Part shown: one piece after another, positions 8,694 to 20,640 of the stretch
Layout: each line of letters starts with the position of its first letter
How positions within the stretch are numbered: position 1 is the first letter of the stretch
Assembly (NCBI GenBank): GCA_014058105.1
Contig: JACGCM010000560.1
Location: 2,418,001 to 2,482,000, forward strand
Source of the DNA: Kingdonia uniflora
Taxonomy: Eukaryota > Streptophyta > Magnoliopsida > Ranunculales > Circaeasteraceae
Length of the DNA: 64,000 nucleotides
Reading direction: 5' to 3'
Notes under the pieces: generated by a model
Database searches by the model: none
What the model was told of the DNA's origin: nothing
What the model saw: the letters and a program-made list of their open reading frames with translations, nothing else
Translations under genes and position numbers: made by a program

Positions 8694-11138
8694 TGTAGTG
8701 TCCCATGAATTTCCGTTATATATTCATTTATATTCTTTCATTTTCATTCATCTGCATCCATACATTATGCATCCATATCATTGGCACCCTCATCTCATTT
8801 TCTTGTATTAGGACTTAGTATTCTTCTTTCTGTGGCTTGGGTGGTTTTGTGGTTTCTGGGTTTATTGCCTGGTGGTGGTTGTGTTCTATTTTGGGGAGCT
8901 TATGGTTAGCTAGGTATTGCTGTTGTTGTTTTTGGCTTGTGCGTGTTGAGTTATTTTGGCTTGAGGGTGATTGTGTGGATCTGAGCAGATTTAGGAATAT
9001 TCCAGTAGTCGTTCGGACGACATACATATTCGTTCGGACGACATAGATATTCGTTCGAACGAGTCGACTTGACTCCTGGAATTTGGCTCAAGATCTCCAA
9101 GTCGTTCGAACGACTTTTGTGTCCATTCGGACGACTGTGTCAATTCGCACAACCTCTTTTTCATTCGAGCGACCTTTTGAACGAAGTGACATAACCCCAG
9201 GAGTGTTGGGCCAAGGAAATGTTTTCGCTCGAATGACCATTCGAATAGTTGCTTTTTTGCTGTTAGTCGTTCGAACGACAATCGTATTCCTTGTTTGCTT
9301 TTATCTTTCCTCTCCTTTTATTTTTGGTTAGTTCTTTTGAGAGATAGTATTGGAGAGAGCTTAGAGATAGAGTATTGGTGAGAGTTGTTGGAGAGACAGT
9401 CTAGAGAAAGAATTTCACCTTCATCTCCTTCCTTCATCAGCATTTCCGATTTTGGTAAGTTTTCCCTTTTCCCTTAACCCTAGTTTTCCTGATTCTCTTT
9501 ATTGGTGGCTTGGTTTCTATTGGTTTGGTTGTGTTGTTGCTAGGATAGCATTGATTGATTGTTATTGTGATTATCTTATTCAGTAGTTTTCTGGGTTCCG
9601 GTTGCCAGGATTCGAGCTTTATATCAGGCGAGTGGTCCTTCACTATTAAATTCCTATAGTAGTTAACCTGTGTTAATTAGAATTGTGCTTTGGCACTGAG
9701 GTGTTTGTGATTTAGTTAACGTAAAATTGTTTATTTTGTCGTGGTTGTTGTATTTGGTTTCTATTGCATCGATTCCTAATATTAGGCGCTAGAGTTGTGC
9801 CTCTCGGGTATCTTTTAGGAAGTCATGCATTAGTGGGGTATTCATGTAGCCGTGTTCATGAGTTTGGTGTTTCAACCTTTAGAGGCTGATGGGTTGGGTT
9901 ACCTTATTTCAGTCCTGAGACACTGATGGGTTTGGATATTTTGACTGGAGGTCACTGTTCATTTGTGGTAGGATTGTTTACCATCCTTTTAGGCAGATGG
10001 TTTTCCTATGTGTGTGCTGGCCATAGTTGGGGCTATGCGTTGGGATTGTGTACCCTTTCTCAGGCAGGGGTTATCCTAAGTGTGTTGGCCGTGTCGGCGG
10101 CCTTTGTGTTTTAATCCTTGGGATCTGCTTGCGGCGTGATTTTTATATTCTATTAACTTAACGGGATCGGATACATAAAGTCACTCCAAATCGGCCGGCC
10201 CCGGAAAGGTTAGGAGGATTCCTAGCTCGGACTGAAATAGTATAGTGAGTTCTGGCTAAGATACTATCATACCTGAATACCATCCTAGAGTATGGAATGG
10301 TATGAGATAGTTCTCCTCTTGTACCGGCACTATCCTGAGAAGTTGAAATACCTTAGAATTCGAATAATATGAGGGCGATGGTTCCTCGAGTTGAAACCTG
10401 TATTCACTCTGATCAAGTGGTAATATCCTAGCCGGGTCGAGCTTGAAACAAATCAAACCCATTGTATCCATCTGAGGTCTCTTTAAGGTTATATTGAATT
10501 AGTGGTTGATCTGTCCAATACTCTTATTTTTAGAGCCTAGTTCTTGACTTCATGATAGTATAAACATTCACTTTAGGACCACTTTAGAATCATATCATAT
10601 TTCATCGCATCATATCAAATTACATCATCATATCTCGATTCCTTTTCCTCTTCCCCTGTAGGTCCTCCCACTATATTCTTTAACTTATATATATCGCAGT
10701 GCCTTTTACATTTCTGATCTCATGCACCTCTTCTTCTTTCTCTGTACTAGTTCTATTAGTATGTTGTTTAACACTGTTGGGTTATTAGTGAGCCGTGGTT
10801 TTGCTCACTCTCGTATTTTCCCCCCTTTCAGAGGCAGGGTAGTATCTGGTTCTTGCTAAGGGTTTTCAGCTGTGTTGGAGAGTATTCTTGTAGGTTCTCA
10901 GCCTTGGACGCTGTTTTGTATTCGAGTTATGGTATTTACATTTTGGTGATGTATATATATCTTTTGCTTCCGCTTCTTTTCCTTTTTCTCTGATGATATT
11001 GCTATAATCAATGACTGAGCCTGAACTTTTTTATGGCTTGCCTATTTGTAGGGGTGAATCAGTTGGGTTCCCCGACCTGCACATTCCGAATGATAGTTAT
11101 TGGTCTACCTACCGATTATTAGATTTTGGCATGTGACA
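8694..11138 (+). repeat. Element K 5' LTR (2445 bp)
   Basis: It starts tgtagtgtccc and ends atgtgaca and matches 15913-18442 throughout. Open frames within it occur on both strands and are not conserved as proteins between the two LTRs. It carries the palindrome cluster at 9008-9279. Confidence 0.95.
9008..9279. promoter_or_regulatory. TTCGAA palindrome cluster in the K 5' LTR
   Basis: Perfect GTCGTTCGAACGAC at 9101-9114 and 9266-9279, with near copies at 9008, 9029, 9050, 9123 and 9165. An aatttggctcaagatctcc block lies just before 9101. No function is known to me; a binding site or a structural role is inference. Confidence 0.5.
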
Positions 11139-11142
11139 GACT

Positions 11143-11160
11143 TGGTATCAGAGCCGTAGG
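11143..11160 (+). other. Primer-binding site of K (initiator tRNA-Met type)
   Basis: TGGTATCAGAGCCGTAGG lies four bases after the LTR. It begins with the classic TGGTATCAGAGC complement of the initiator tRNA-Met 3' end used by most plant chromoviruses and copia elements. Confidence 0.9.
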
Positions 11161-11291
11161 TTAATCCCTATCTCTGGTCTAGCAATCATATGGCGAGTAA
11201 TTCTTTCTAGATGGAGTTAGGATCGATTACTTTCGGTTTTACGTATTTTATCATCTTTTCATCTTTCCTAAGGTGCACATCTGTTGTGTAG

Positions 11292-12500
11292 ATGGCTAGC
11301 GGTGACAGAGGTAGAGGTGACAGATGTGGCAGAGGCAGAGGCCATACAGTTGGCCATGGCCACAGAGGTTTTTGCAGTGGTGTACTTACCGACAAGCCTA
11401 TGCTTAGTTAGGAGAGTTTGGGGTCAGTCCCGATTGATCAAGGTGTTCCTTCAGCTCCAGTAGTTCCAGAGCAGCCTGTCGTTTTTCCTACCCCAGCTAT
11501 TCCTAGTATTTCAGCATAGATGAGGCAGTTTATGGAAAGCTTCACGGCTCATTTTCAGCAGGCCAGGTGCCCAGCGGCTAGAGAATATAGTTACCTCGGG
11601 CTGGTCCAGAAATACAAGCATCCGACATTTTCTGACACAACAGTTCCATCTGAGGCAGAGACTTGGTTCAAGTCCATAGAGAAGACTTTGAATTCTATGA
11701 AGTGTCCATAGGATCAGAGGGTGACACTTGCCACCTATCTATTGCAGGGTGAGGCAGATCATTGGTGGGATACCGCCAAGAGGACGATTGCGGAGACTCA
11801 AATACTTTGGGCATTCTTTCAGGACCGATTCTTCGAGCAATATTTTCCGCAGAGTTATAGAGACTCCTACAACTTTGAGTTCTATATGCTTGAGCAGGGT
11901 GATATGAGTATCTCTCATTACGACCAGTGATTTAGCAAGCTCTCCCGTTATGTTTCGTTTATTGTTTAGGATGAGGGATAGCGTAAGATGGAATTTTTGA
12001 AGGGTCTTCGTCCGTACTTTAGGAACTTCTTGTTTGCTTTAGGTGCTAGTTCTTACAGAGAGGTTTTGTCTAAAGCCTTGGCTATATAGCAGAACGACAT
12101 TGAGGATCGCAAATCTAGAGACGTGAGGAACCAGGGGAGGCATGATCAGAGGCCTGATAAAGGTAAGATAGTTGAGGCGCTGTTTCAGAACTGGGGTCCC
12201 AAGAGGCAGAGGTTTGGTACTATAGAGAATGTGTCAGCTAGAGTTACTGCTGGGCAACAATCAGATAGACCACTGCTTAGTTCCGGTCAGTGCTAGAACA
12301 ACGGGGAGAAGGGACATGCTAAGAGGTTTTATCCTAAACTTGTCAGAGGTCCACAACCATTGAGACAGTTTTAGGGCCCAGTTAGTCACCAGCCACGACC
12401 ACAGTAGCTTCAACAGTTTTAGCAGAGATAGTTTCAGGGTCCGCAGAATAGGCAGATTCTTTTGTGTCCTTAGGGCGGTCAGAGGCAGATTATTCCAGGT
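11292..12500 (+). pseudogene. Element K gag pseudogene
   Basis: The ATG at 11292 starts a G/R-rich tail (RGRGDR...RGRG), then the retrotransposon gag domain: SEAETWFKSIEKTLNSM and YLLQGEADHWWDTAKR near 11660-11790. A degenerate zinc knuckle (GEKGHAKRF) lies near 12310, with two of its cysteines lost. All is in one frame with the downstream protease. About a dozen stops interrupt it, nearly all TAG where the family has Gln (CAG), for example at 11409, 11517 and 11709. Confidence 0.85.
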
Positions 12501-14567
12501 CTTCCGAATGGACAGAGGCCGTTGTATCCTAGTCAGCAGCAGGGCCATGGACAGAGTAGGATGTACGCAGCTAGGAGGCGAGATGCTCGCGCTGTTCCAC
12601 CTGTAATAGAAGGTACGATTCACATTTCTTTTTCGCCTGCTCGTGTTCTTTTCGATTCTAGTGCATCGCATTCATTCATATCATATGCATTCCTCTGCAC
12701 TATTGGTTTTGAGTCTTCCTTATTGCATGATGAGATTTCTGTGGGTACTCCTCTCGATTCTTTGATTTTTATTTCCCATATTTGTAGAGATTGCCCGATA
12801 GTTATGTGTAGTTGCGTTCTTTCAGCAGACTTGTTGGTACTACCGATGCATGAGTTTGACATTATCTTGGGTATGGATTAGTTGTCGACGCATCGAGTTA
12901 CCTTGGATTGTTTTGAGAAGACAGCTACTTTCAGTATTCTTGGTGAGAAGCAGTTTGTGTTCATTGTCAATACTATCCCGATGGTGTGTGATTTTTCAGA
13001 TGTTTTCCAGCAGATACCTAGTTTGCCGCCGACTAGAAAGATTGATTTTAGTATAGACCTTTTACCTGGTACAGCTCTGATTTCGAAGGCTCCGTATCGC
13101 ATGGCACCTGTCAAACTGAAAGAGTTATATGATCAGATTTATGAGTTGATGGAGCTGAAATTCATCCGGCCAAGTACTTCACCGTGCGGAGCTTCAGTAT
13201 TATTTGCGAAGAAGAAGGACGGGTCTATGCACCTATGTATTGATTACCGCGAGTTAAACAAAGTCACAATTAAGAATAAGTATCCCTTACCTAGGATCGA
13301 GGACTTGTTTGACCAGCTTCGGGGAGCACAATTCTTTTCGAAGATTGATCTTAGATTAGATTACCATTAGTTGAGGATCAAGAAGGAGGATGTTTTGAAG
13401 ACATCATTTCGGACTCGTTACGGACACTATGATTTTAAGGTTATGTCGTTTGGTTTGACAAACGCGCCCGCAGCTTTTATGGATTTGATGAACTGAGTTT
13501 TCTGACCTTATCTCAACCGATTCGTTATTGTATTCGCGGACGACATTTTGATCTATTCAATGACCGAGGCTGAACACGAGGAACACTTGAAGATTGCATT
13601 ACAGACTTTGAGGGAGAATACATTATTTGCAAAATTTGAGAAGTGCGACTTTTGGCACAAAGAGGTGAAATTCATAGGGCATGTTGTGTCCAAGGATAGA
13701 ATTGTAGTAGATCCATCTAAGGTTGAGGCCATTAAAGATTGGGTTCAGCCGACGAACGTTACAGAGATTCGTAGCTTTTTGGGATAGGCCGGCTATTATC
13801 GCAGATTCATCAAGGGCTTTTCACGGATTGCAGCTCCTTTGACTCGCTTGACGTAGAATTATGTTCGATTAATTTGGGATGGCAGATGCGATTCAGCTTT
13901 CGTAGAGTTAAAGAAGAGATTGACTACAACACCTGTTCTTATTGTTCCATCCAGTGGGCAGAAGTACATGGTTTACAACGAGGCTTTGCTCAATGGGCTG
14001 GGTTGTGTTCTGATGCAGGAGGGAAAGGTAGTGGCTTATGCTTCAAGATAACTTAAGGTGCACGAGAGGAACTATCCTACTCATGACCTCGAGTTGGCAG
14101 CTGTGGTATTTACTTTGAAGATTTGGCGTCATTATCTTTAGGGGGAGAGGTTCGAGCTCTTTTCGGATCATAAGAGTTTAAAATACCTTTTCTCACAGAA
14201 AGAGCTAAACATGAGACAACGCCGGTGGATGGAATTCTTGAAGGATTATGATGTTGATTTACAGTATCACCCAGGGAAGGTGAATGTGGTGGCTGACGCT
14301 TTGAGCCGTTTGCCTAGGAAAATTCTTGTACGTCTGATGATTCATGAGTGGTTGATGCTTCGTGATGTGGTAGATTTTGGGTTGAGTTTGTGTTCACGGG
14401 GTACGGGTAGTTTTATTGCTAATTTGGGAGTTCAGCCTTTATTGATCTCTCGGATTATAGAAGCACAACAACAGGATGCTAGGTTGCAGTCTTGGGCATC
14501 AGATAATAGCAGACCAGATTAAACAGTTAGCTCAAATTGCAGCATCAGATTCAGGGGCAGATTATGC
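12501..14567 (+). pseudogene. Element K protease, reverse transcriptase and RNase H pseudogene
   Basis: The protease reads VLFDSSASHSFIS (12645-12685); the active-site DSG has become DSS. HEFDIILGMD closes the domain. RT begins near 13050 ([16 protein letters not shown]), with [34 protein letters not shown] and the catalytic box FADDILIYS near 13540. RNase H follows with YNEALLNGLGCVLMQ, HDLELAAVVFTLKIWRHYL and [14 protein letters not shown] (14265-14310). The frame is that of gag. Stops include TAG at 12879 (family Trp) and 13368 (family Gln) and two TGA near 13495-13505 (family Arg). Confidence 0.9.
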
Positions 14568-15864
14568 ATGCCAGACTCAGAGGTGATGAAGCGTAAGATT
14601 TTTAGCGAGGCTCATGGTTCGAGGTACACTAATCATCCAGGCTGTACTAAGATGTATCAGGACTTGGAAGATACATTACTGGTGGGACAACATAAAGCGA
14701 GAGATAGCCAAGTTTGTTTCTAGGTGTCTTACATGTCAACAGGTGAAAGCCGAACACCAGAAACTGGCGGGGAAGCTTAAACCTTTGCAGATTCCAGAGT
14801 GGAAGTGGGTGCATGTGATGATGGATTTCATTTCGGGATTGCCGTAGACGAAGAAGAACCATGATTCTATTTGGGTGATTGTAGACCGATTGACTAAATC
14901 AGCACATTTCATTCCGATTCGTAAGACTCTGGTGGTTGACGAGCTTAGGAGATTATATGTGAAAGATATAGTACGTCTATACGGGGCTCCGGTGTCTAAA
15001 ATGTTAGATCAAGATGTCAGATTTACCGGTAACTTTTGGAAGAGCTTCCAACGAGCTTTGGATATCAGATTAGATTTCAGCACAACATTTTACCCCCAGA
15101 CCGACGGTCAGACAAAGAGAGTGAACCATATTCTTGAGGATATGCTTAGGGATTGTGTTTTGGACTTCAAGGGTAGCTGGGACGAGTACTTACCTTGGGC
15201 AAAATTTACATGCAACAACAGCTTTCAGTCGAGCATCGGTATGGCACCTTATGAGGCTTTATATGGTAGACCATGCAGATCACTGCTGAGTTTGGCAGAG
15301 GTTGGCGAGCAGAATTTACTGGGGCCAGACTTGGTTCGTGAGACTACTGAGGCAGTTACTATTATCAGAGATCGATTACGTACAACTCAAAGACGACAGA
15401 AGAGTTATGTCGACATCCGCAGGAGATCTCTAGAGTTTGAAATCGGTGATCATGTTTTGCTGAAGGTTTCTCCGATGAAGGGCGTGATGCGTTTCAGTAA
15501 GAAAGGAAAGTTGGCTCCGAGGTTTATTGGACCTTTTGAGATTCTTGCCAGTGTTGGAGAGTTGGCTTACCGTTTGGCATTGCCGGCACAACTGAGTCGA
15601 GGTCACAATGTATTTTATGTATTGATGCTTAGGAAGTATGGACGGGATCCTACTCATGTGATTGATTGGGAGCACCTAGAGGTTTAGGAAGATGCCTCGT
15701 ACATAGAACATCCGGTGTATATTTTGGACCGTGAGGAGAAGATTTTTTGCAGTAAGGTTAATCCTTTTGTGAAGGTTCAGTGGACTCACCATGATCCAAA
15801 TGAGGCATCTTGGGAATTAGGGGTGGATGTGAGTGGCCACTATCCTCATTTATTCTCGAGCTGA
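14568..15864 (+). pseudogene. Element K integrase with chromodomain-like tail
   Basis: The zinc domain reads EAHGSRYTNHPG and CLTCQQVKAEH (HHCC), with a +1 frameshift between them near 14680. The catalytic core has MMDFISGLP and DQDVRFTGNFW, but the third acidic residue is lost: QTDGQTKRVNHI has Lys where the family has Glu. A GPFEILASVGELAYRLALP block (the C-terminal GPY/F module) is followed by VYILDREEKI...VKVQWTHHDPNEASWEL, a chromodomain-like tail. TAG stops lie at 14845 and 15688; the native stop is TGA at 15862. The purine-rich tract aggagggcagaa precedes the 3' LTR. Confidence 0.9.
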
Positions 15865-15912
15865 GGTATGTGAAGAAATTTTAGGGAAAAATTTTCTTTA
15901 AGGAGGGCAGAA

Positions 15913-18442
15913 TGTAGTGTCCCGTGAATTTCTGTTATTTATTCATTTCTATTCCTTCATTTTCATTTATCTGCATCCATACATTATGCATCCATATCAT
16001 TGGCACCCCATTCTCATTTTCTAGTATCAGGTATTAGTATTCTTCTTTCTGTGGTTTGGGTGGTTTTGTGGTTTCTGGGTTGGTTGCCTGGTGGTGGTTG
16101 TGTTCTATTTTGGGGAGTCTGTTGTTGGCTAGGTATTGTTGTTGTTGTTTTTGGCTAGTGCGCGTTGAGTTGTTTTGGCTTGAGGGCGATCGTGTGGACC
16201 TGAGAAAATTAGGGAATTTTTTAGTAGTTGCTTGTCAGTAGTCGTTCGAACGACATACATATTTGTTCGAACGAGTCGACTTATCTTCTGAAATTTGGCC
16301 CAAGATCTCCAAGTCATTCGAGCGACTTCTGTGTCCATTCAAACGACTGTATCCATTCGCACGACCTCTTTTTTATTCGAATGACCATTCAAACAAAGTG
16401 AGAAATCCCCTGGAGTGTTGGCCCAAGGAAATGCTTACGTTCTAACGACCATTCGAATAGTTGCCTTTTTTCCGTTAGTCGTTCGAAAGACTTGGTATTC
16501 GTTCGAACGACAATCGTATTCCTTGTTTGCTTTTATCTTTCATCTCCTTTCATTTTGGGTTAGTTCTTTTGAGAAAGAGTGTTAGAGAGAGCTTTGAGAG
16601 AGAGTGTTGGTGAGAGTTGTTGGAGAGAGAGTCTAGAGATAGGATTTCACCTTCATCTCCTTCCTTCGTCAGCATTTCCGATTTTGGTATGTTTCCCCTT
16701 TTCCCTTAACCTTAGTATTCCTGATTCTCTTAATTGGTGGCTTGGTTTCGATTGGTTTGGTTGAGTTGTTGTTAGGATAACATTGATTGATTATTGTTGT
16801 GATTGTCTGATTAAGTAGTTTCTGGGTTTCTGTTGCCGAGGGGTGGAACTAGGTTTTGGAGTGCGAATCGTGATTTTTGCCAGGATTCGAGCTTTATATC
16901 AGGGTAGTGTCCCTTCACTATTAAATTCCTATACTAGTTAACCTGAGTTAGTTAGAATTGTGCTTTGGCACTGAGGTGTTTATGATTTAGTTAACTTATA
17001 ATTGTTCATTTTGTCGTGGTTGCTGTATTTGTTTTCTTTTGCATCGATTCCTATTATTAGGCATTAGAGTTGTGCCTCTCGGGTGTCTTTTAGGAAGTCA
17101 TTCATTAGTGGGGTATCTTTGTAGCCTTGTTCATGAGTTCGGTATTTTTGCCTTTAGAGGCCGATGGGTTGGGCTGCTGTGTTTCAGCCCTGAGAGACTG
17201 ATGGGTTTGGATGTTGTGACTGGGGGTCACTGTTGATCTGTGGCAAGATTGTTAACCATCCTCTGAGGCAGATGGTTTTCCTATGTGTGTGCTGGTCATA
17301 GTTAGGGTTGTGCGTTAGGATTGTGTACCCTTTCTCAGGCAGGTGTAATCCTAAGTGTGCTGGCCGCGTCGGCGGCCTTGTGTTATGATCCTTGGGATCT
17401 GTTTACGGTGTGAGTTTTATATTCTTTTAACTTAACGGGATCGGATTCATAAAATCACTCCAAATCGGCCGGCCCCGATAGGTTAGAAGGATTCCTAGCT
17501 TGGGCTGAAATAGTATGATGAGTTCTGGCTGAGATACTATCATACCTGAATACCATCCTGGAGTTTGGAATGGTATGTGATAGTTCCCCTCTGGTGCCAA
17601 CACTATCCTGAGAGGTTGAAATACCTTGGAATTCGAATAGTATGAGGGCGATGGCTCCTCGGGTTGAAACCCCTATTCACTCTGATCACGTGGTAATATC
17701 CTAGTCGGGTCGAGCTTGAAACAAATCAAACCCATTGTATCCATCTGAGGTCTCTTTAAGGTTATATTACATTAGTGGCTGATCATCCCATACTCTGAAT
17801 TTTAGGGCCTAGTTCTTGACTTCATGATAGCATAAACATTCACTTTAGGACCATTTTAGAATTATATCATATTTCATCGCATCATATCACATCACATCAG
17901 CATATCTCGATTCCTTTTCCTCTTCCCCTGTAGGTCCTTCTACTCTATTCTTTAACTTATATTTATCGCAGTGCATTTTACATTCCTTATCTCATGCACC
18001 TCTTCTTCTTTCTCTGCACTAGTTTTATTAGTATGTTGTTTAACACTGTTGGGTTATTAGTGAGCCGTGGTTTTGCTCACTCTCGTATTTTCCCCCCTTT
18101 CAGAGGCAGGGTAGTAGCTGGTTCTTGCTGAGGGTTTTTAGCTGTGCTGCTGACGATTTTGGTTACTGCTGAGCGGTGTTGGAGAGTATTCTTGTAGGTT
18201 CCTAACTTTGGACGTTGTTCTGTATTCGAGTTATTGTATTTACATTTTGGTGATGTATATATATCTTTTGCTTCGGCTTCTTTTCCTTTTACTCTGAGTA
18301 TATTTCTATAGTCAATGACCGGGCCTGAACTTGTCTATGGCTTGGTTGTTTGTGGGGGTAAATCGGTTGGATTCTCTGACCTGCACATTCTGAATGATAG
18401 TAATTGGTCTTGTTACCTATTATTAGATTTTGGGGTGTGACA
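15913..18442 (+). repeat. Element K 3' LTR (2530 bp)
   Basis: It is the partner of the 5' LTR, starting tgtagtgtccc and ending gtgtgaca. It is 85 bp longer because of segments absent from the 5' copy, for example near 16840 and 18145. Palindromes are at 16241-16511. Confidence 0.95.
16241..16511. promoter_or_regulatory. TTCGAA palindrome cluster in the K 3' LTR
   Basis: Perfect GTCGTTCGAACGAC at 16241-16254 and TTCGTTCGAACGAC ending at 16511, with decayed copies between (16264, 16313, 16481). The aatttggcccaagatctcc block lies at about 16291. Confidence 0.5.
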
Positions 18443-18624
18443 TTTCCTCTCTCTCTCTCGATCTCTCCAGTCTTACGTTCTCTCCTTTCACTACTTCGAA
18501 GATAATTTGTCATTGCTCTCTATATGATTCTCATTCTCTTTGATTCTCAATAATATCATTGGCGATGGAGGATGATTTTAGGTTTTCGAATCGGGTCAGG
18601 GGAAGAGATTTGATGGGTGGAGGA
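18443..18624 (+). other. Island between K and I, possible host 5' UTR and start
   Basis: A C/T-rich stretch (ctctctctctctcgatctctcc) is followed by ATG at 18565, which opens 20 codons (MEDDFRFSNRVRGRD...) before the LTR of I. It may be the start of a host gene split by I, but no domain is recognisable and the link to the PPR pieces after I is not shown. Confidence 0.25.
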
Positions 18625-19569
18625 TGAAATTTTGAACTAATTTAGATTAACCAATTTTGAAAAATTGAGGTCAAAGTTGAAAGGTGCGATACTCCTTGAA
18701 ACTAATTATTTAGTTTTAACCAAGCTCAAGTCGATATGATAAGCAATAAGGACTCAAAAACATAATAATAAGCAATTTTAACCCTTTGGGAAACACTTCT
18801 CAAGAAAAAAAACCCACAGGTCACTTTTGAATCGCCCGACAACTAATAATTCACTATTAAAACAAAATTACAATAATTCAATTACTTACAAACTCGATAA
18901 GCACATCCCGTGGTTACCTATCTTCTAATTGAACTCCTCACAATCAATTCCCCATTTTTGTAATGCCCATCATTTTCGCAATGCCTCGCTTCGATTCCCC
19001 GTCAAAGCATGCAAACTTGAAACTCACAAGCTTTTTAAATCAAGATTAGGTTTCCTAAATCTTTGATTGATTCAATTTTAGTTTAACTTCGCATCAAATC
19101 GCTCGCTAAAATCTCTTCTCTCTAAGATATTATGCCCTTGAAAAGTTTCTTTTAGAAGAGGTAAAAAAAATAAAATAAGAAAGGATGTCTTTTATCAAAA
19201 AACTATAAACCCAAACATTGTTCGAACTGATATATAATCCGTTCGAACAAACAAGGTTCTATTCGAACAGAACCAAAGATCTAATTCAAAGAAACAGTGG
19301 TTTGAGTGAAATTTTTGAACAGAAAGAAAAAGTTTGTTCGAACATAAGCCTATTTCCTTAAAAATAAAACATGATTCCTTTTTTTAACCTGTTGTATAAT
19401 ACTAATGGCTTGTACTTTTATAGTGAAGAGGTACAAACCCATGCACCTGTTCATTGTCAGTCCAGTTGTAGTCATTCTACACACACTTTATGACGGCGAA
19501 GAACCACAAGGTAGTGCTGACACCTATTCTAGACACGAAATGACGCAAATTTCAAATATGGATGTTTCA
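18625..19569 (-). repeat. Element I 3' LTR (left)
   Basis: It aligns with 27079-28012 from tgaaattttgaactaattt to atggatgtttca. It holds gttcgaac-type motifs at about 19215-19345, a diverged form of the palindrome seen in K. Confidence 0.85.
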
Positions 19570-20129
19570 ATCTCCCCCTGTAGTTCAATTCGTGACAAAA
19601 CTACAACTATAAGAAATAAACAAAATAACTCGATGGACTGACTTAATCACTGAACAACCGCACTTAAAGCTACTCTTTCGTCTTATTGCAAATATACTAG
19701 AATCCCTGCGCACTAAACAAGATGCATCACGTAACCGTTCAAAAAGAAGGGATCCAGTAAAAAAAATATTACTTACCTGGCTTACCTGTTAAAATCATCT
19801 TTACCTGGCTTACTTGTTAGGATCATCTCTCCCCCTTTTTGTCACATATGAACAAAGGGTAAATAATATATAATAGTAGATAAAAGGAGAAACAGACAGT
19901 AGAGAGAAAACACTCAACCTCCAAATAACAAACTAAACACGAATACCTCAATTCTCAAACAATAAAACCCAGTGCAATAAACAAACCCAACAATCAATCA
20001 CAACAACCACAAAAATCCCAATAAAAGATAGAAAAAGCCCGCCACAACAATCAATCGCAACAATCAATCAATCACAACACTCAACCTCTTCGCCTAAGTC
20101 ACTGTTACTAAATTATTTGTAGAGATATG
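19570..20129. other. Polypurine tract of I and repeat-rich spacer
   Basis: Immediately after the LTR, atctccccctg is the reverse of a polypurine tract (cagggggagat). A second one, tctcccccttttt, lies at about 19826. From 19920 to 20095 the sequence is A/C-rich with recurrent caatcaatcacaacaa. No gene is visible apart from short chance frames. Confidence 0.5.
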
Positions 20130-20640
20130 TTCCTTGCATGCATTGATATGATACTCCATCCCATCCTTCACAAGGTGATACTTGCAAGCTCTACGGTAAA
20201 GGATTACATCTCACTCCCAAAGATAAGGGCTACCCAAGATGACTTGATACACGTCCAACGAAACCGCCTCACATGTCACTTTGTCAATAAACTTCTTAGT
20301 AATCACAAACTTGAACGTACATTGCTTAGTGATCTTCAACTCTGTATCTTTTTAAATCTAACCCAAACCGGATGGCTTAAGGTGAGCCACAGTAGCCAAA
20401 CCTATCTTCTTCTCTACTGCCTCAGAAAATAAATTCTTCTGACTACCCGAATCAATGATGGCCTTGACTACGCTCTGCTTTACTTGAATGCTGACATAAA
20501 AAAGTTCTTCACAACTCGCTTCGTCGATAGTAGTAGGTTGCTTGAACATTAGAGAAAGCTTAGGATTTGGTTTATCTAAATCCGGAAGATTCACAATTGT
20601 TGCGGCTAATGCACGTTTCTCTTTCTTGCCCCTCTCCTCC
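20130..20640 (-). pseudogene. Element J protease pseudogene
   Basis: The frame 20358-20594 reads VSIQVKQSVVKAIIDSGSQ followed by KNLFSEAVEKKIGLAT. This is a retropepsin-like domain with the IDSGS active site, of the type with KNLxS after the Asp. It breaks at 20358, then a related frame continues with STFKF..KKFIDKV and LDVYQVILGSPYLW. Truncated before RT. Confidence 0.75.

Larger units (their letters stand above)
8694..18442 (+). mobile_element. Element K: complete Tekay/Del-like Ty3/gypsy chromovirus
   Basis: 9.75 kb with LTRs of 2445 and 2530 bp, a PBS, one gag-pol frame, a polypurine tract and perfect TSDs. Domain order gag, protease, RT, RNase H, integrase and a chromodomain-like tail, with LTRs over 2 kb, fits the Tekay/Del lineage. 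The frame is unbroken by indels from 11292 to about 14680 but carries about twenty stops. One frameshift then precedes the rest of integrase. The LTRs differ by several indels (for example extra segments near 16840 and 18150), so the insertion is not recent. Confidence 0.95.

Noticed and set aside
9101..9114. GTCGTTCGAACGAC as a canonical heat-shock element
   Set aside because: Heat-shock elements need TTC and GAA separated by two bases in repeated units; here TTC and GAA touch.
8815..9331. Overlapping reading frames on both strands in the K 5' LTR as genes
   Set aside because: They lie in an LTR, overlap each other, and are not conserved in the 3' LTR; the palindromes cause open frames on both strands.
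12261..12862. - strand frames across K gag and protease
   Set aside because: Shadows of the + strand polyprotein, which has clear family motifs.
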